From Fulvivirga aurantia (GTDB lineage Bacteria > Bacteroidota > Bacteroidia > Cytophagales > Cyclobacteriaceae): a stretch of DNA of 15,937 nucleotides. Each line of letters starts with the position of its first letter. Position 1 is the first letter of the stretch. The stretch lies in NCBI RefSeq assembly GCF_009711475.1, contig NZ_SMMD01000911.1, positions 1-15,937 on the forward strand. Direction: 5' to 3'. Position numbers and translations under genes: made by a program. Shown piece by piece: positions 14,807 through 15,937 of this stretch. A model generated the notes under the pieces. The model was not told where the DNA came from. It searched no databases and was given only the letters and a program-made list of their open reading frames with translations.

Positions 14807-15883
14807 ATGAAAAAGTTATTTGTGTTATTGATGTCAGCAGGACTGGTCTTTGGCTGTAGTGAAGACACCTCTATCGAAGTTGACAATGAAGAAAAAGGAT
14901 TAGATGAAGTACAAAATAAGGAAAGTTATATTCCATATGCACATGGAAGATCTACAATTTGTGGAGGCCATGTAGAATACGGAACCACTACTTTTAGGTT
15001 TAACCCTACGACTATGGCCTGGGAGGGTTCTTGTGAGGATTCATCTTACGTTTGTTGGCTTAACAGTTGGTTTATTTGCCATCCTGTAAGTGCATGTGAA
15101 TTAGGGTTTTGCGAGTTTCCTGGTATTTTTGATCCTCTTGAGTTAGTTGAAATAATTGATCCCTTAGAAATTCCCTCTATACAGGATTATGTAAAAGATG
15201 ATATTCGTCAGCAATATATATTTATTCCAGTAAATGAAAGACTCCTAATACTGCAGACATATCAACCACTTAATATTTTCTTTGAAGAAGGTGTTTCTCG
15301 TCATGCCACCTCAATCAAATTAGAGGGAGAAATTGCCGAATATGAAATGGATGGTAATGTGATAGCCGCAGGAATATATCCCATGCTGTATAACAATGAA
15401 AATGACACATACAATACGATTGTATCTGTCACTCAATTCCCCATAAAAACAGAGAAGCCGGTTATGGGCTTACCGATTGATGGTTTCAGCGGGTCACTCA
15501 ATGAGCTATTTCAGTCAAACGAACCCGAGCACCTACAGGATGCAGAACTCATAGAAACGGATATAGAGTTATTTGATTTAGCGCCTTATCTTCAGGAAAA
15601 GGTAGAAGGCGCTTATATATTCTCAAATGGCCTATTTGATCTGGATATGATTTTTTATGGTGACCCAAGTCCGCAACCTAGCAAAGTAGATCCAACAACC
15701 ACGCCAATCAAAGAAGAACCAACGCCTGAACCGATGAAGATTTGGCTGAACAAAGAAATGTGGTTGCCACAGAGTATATCAGAAATCTTGGGCATTGAGC
15801 CTTTCATATTGAAGAACGAAAATATAATACAGTCTTATGACGAGAAGGCCGGTGTATTGCGTGTGAAAATTCTTAACCGGTAG
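14807..15883 (+). CDS. Cys-rich lipoprotein of unknown function
   Basis: A 358-aa predicted lipoprotein with lipobox LVFGC (Cys17) followed by SED, an acidic start that fits export to the cell surface in Bacteroidota. Residues 52-102 hold six cysteines (52, 76, 83, 91, 97, 102) and several Trp and aromatic residues, consistent with a small disulfide-bonded domain, perhaps a binding module. The middle (about 110-290) looks beta-rich. A Pro/Thr/Glu linker (about 294-318, containing PSPQPS and PTPEP) precedes a C-terminal segment of about 40 residues. I recognise no family. It has its own copy of the sigma-linked promoter motif, so it is probably made with the papain-like lipoprotein when the sigma factor is released. 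It is complete, and its stop is 54 bases from the window end. Confidence 0.85.
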   Translation: MKKLFVLLMSAGLVFGCSEDTSIEVDNEEKGLDEVQNKESYIPYAHGRSTICGGHVEYGTTTFRFNPTTMAWEGSCEDSSYVCWLNSWFICHPVSACELGFCEFPGIFDPLELVEIIDPLEIPSIQDYVKDDIRQQYIFIPVNERLLILQTYQPLNIFFEEGVSRHATSIKLEGEIAEYEMDGNVIAAGIYPMLYNNENDTYNTIVSVTQFPIKTEKPVMGLPIDGFSGSLNELFQSNEPEHLQDAELIETDIELFDLAPYLQEKVEGAYIFSNGLFDLDMIFYGDPSPQPSKVDPTTTPIKEEPTPEPMKIWLNKEMWLPQSISEILGIEPFILKNENIIQSYDEKAGVLRVKILNR

Positions 15884-15907
15884 CCAAAAGTTAAGCTAAG
15901 GTGAGTG

Positions 15908-15928
15908 CTACAGGCAAAGTGCTTGTAG
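15908..15928. repeat. 9-bp hairpin downstream of the last gene
   Basis: CTACAGGCA (15908-15916) pairs with TGCTTGTAG (15920-15928), with one G-T wobble and a 3-base loop. It lies 24 bases after the final stop, where a transcription terminator would be expected, but the following run is A rather than T on the plus strand. It may be a 3'-end structure or belong to a gene beyond the window. Confidence 0.4.
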
Positions 15929-15937
15929 ACAAAAAAA

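Noticed and set aside
15908..15937. Rho-independent terminator at the window end.
   Set aside because: The hairpin is real but is followed by an A-run on the plus strand; for a reverse transcript the T-run would precede the stem, which is the wrong order.

Overview
The window looks like chromosome of a Bacteroidota bacterium, most likely a marine-type Cytophagales (Fulvivirga, Marivirga or Roseivirga-like). The support is moderate-to-low GC, no clear Shine-Dalgarno sites, many short lipoproteins with acidic residues just after the lipidated Cys, and a TPR-CHAT protein of the kind common in that phylum. The genus is inference from style, not from a marker gene. Coding density is high: no gap exceeds 200 bases, and I see no RNA gene, insertion sequence or CRISPR array.

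Layout. (1) 27-2018, plus strand: an MltF-like lytic transglycosylase lipoprotein and a small TerB-like helical protein. (2) 1995-7955: a divergent kynurenine (tryptophan catabolism) locus. The left arm, read leftward from 5642, is 3-hydroxyanthranilate dioxygenase, a methylguanine-DNA methyltransferase, kynureninase and kynurenine 3-monooxygenase. The right arm is an atypical short-chain dehydrogenase and 2-aminomuconate-semialdehyde dehydrogenase. Together they take kynurenine to 3-hydroxyanthranilate, open its ring, and oxidise the decarboxylated semialdehyde. The decarboxylase, deaminase, tryptophan dioxygenase and formamidase are not in the window. (3) 7952-15883: an accessory-looking cell-envelope cluster. 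An ECF-type sigma factor and a membrane TPR protein overlapping it (probable anti-sigma) run leftward. Running rightward are a papain-fold lipoprotein, a small lipoprotein, a periplasmic TPR-CHAT protease with a C-terminal membrane anchor, and a Cys-rich lipoprotein.

The best candidate for something undescribed is block 3. Three intergenic sites share the architecture GGTAACC-N16-CACYAA with exactly the same spacing. They lie upstream of the sigma gene (on its own strand), of the papain-like lipoprotein and of the last lipoprotein. I read them as promoters of the local sigma factor. That makes the block one self-activating regulon in which a membrane-spanning TPR protein controls a sigma factor that drives two different cysteine-peptidase folds (C1A papain and CHAT/caspase-like) plus lipoproteins at the cell envelope. 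Function and trigger are unknown.
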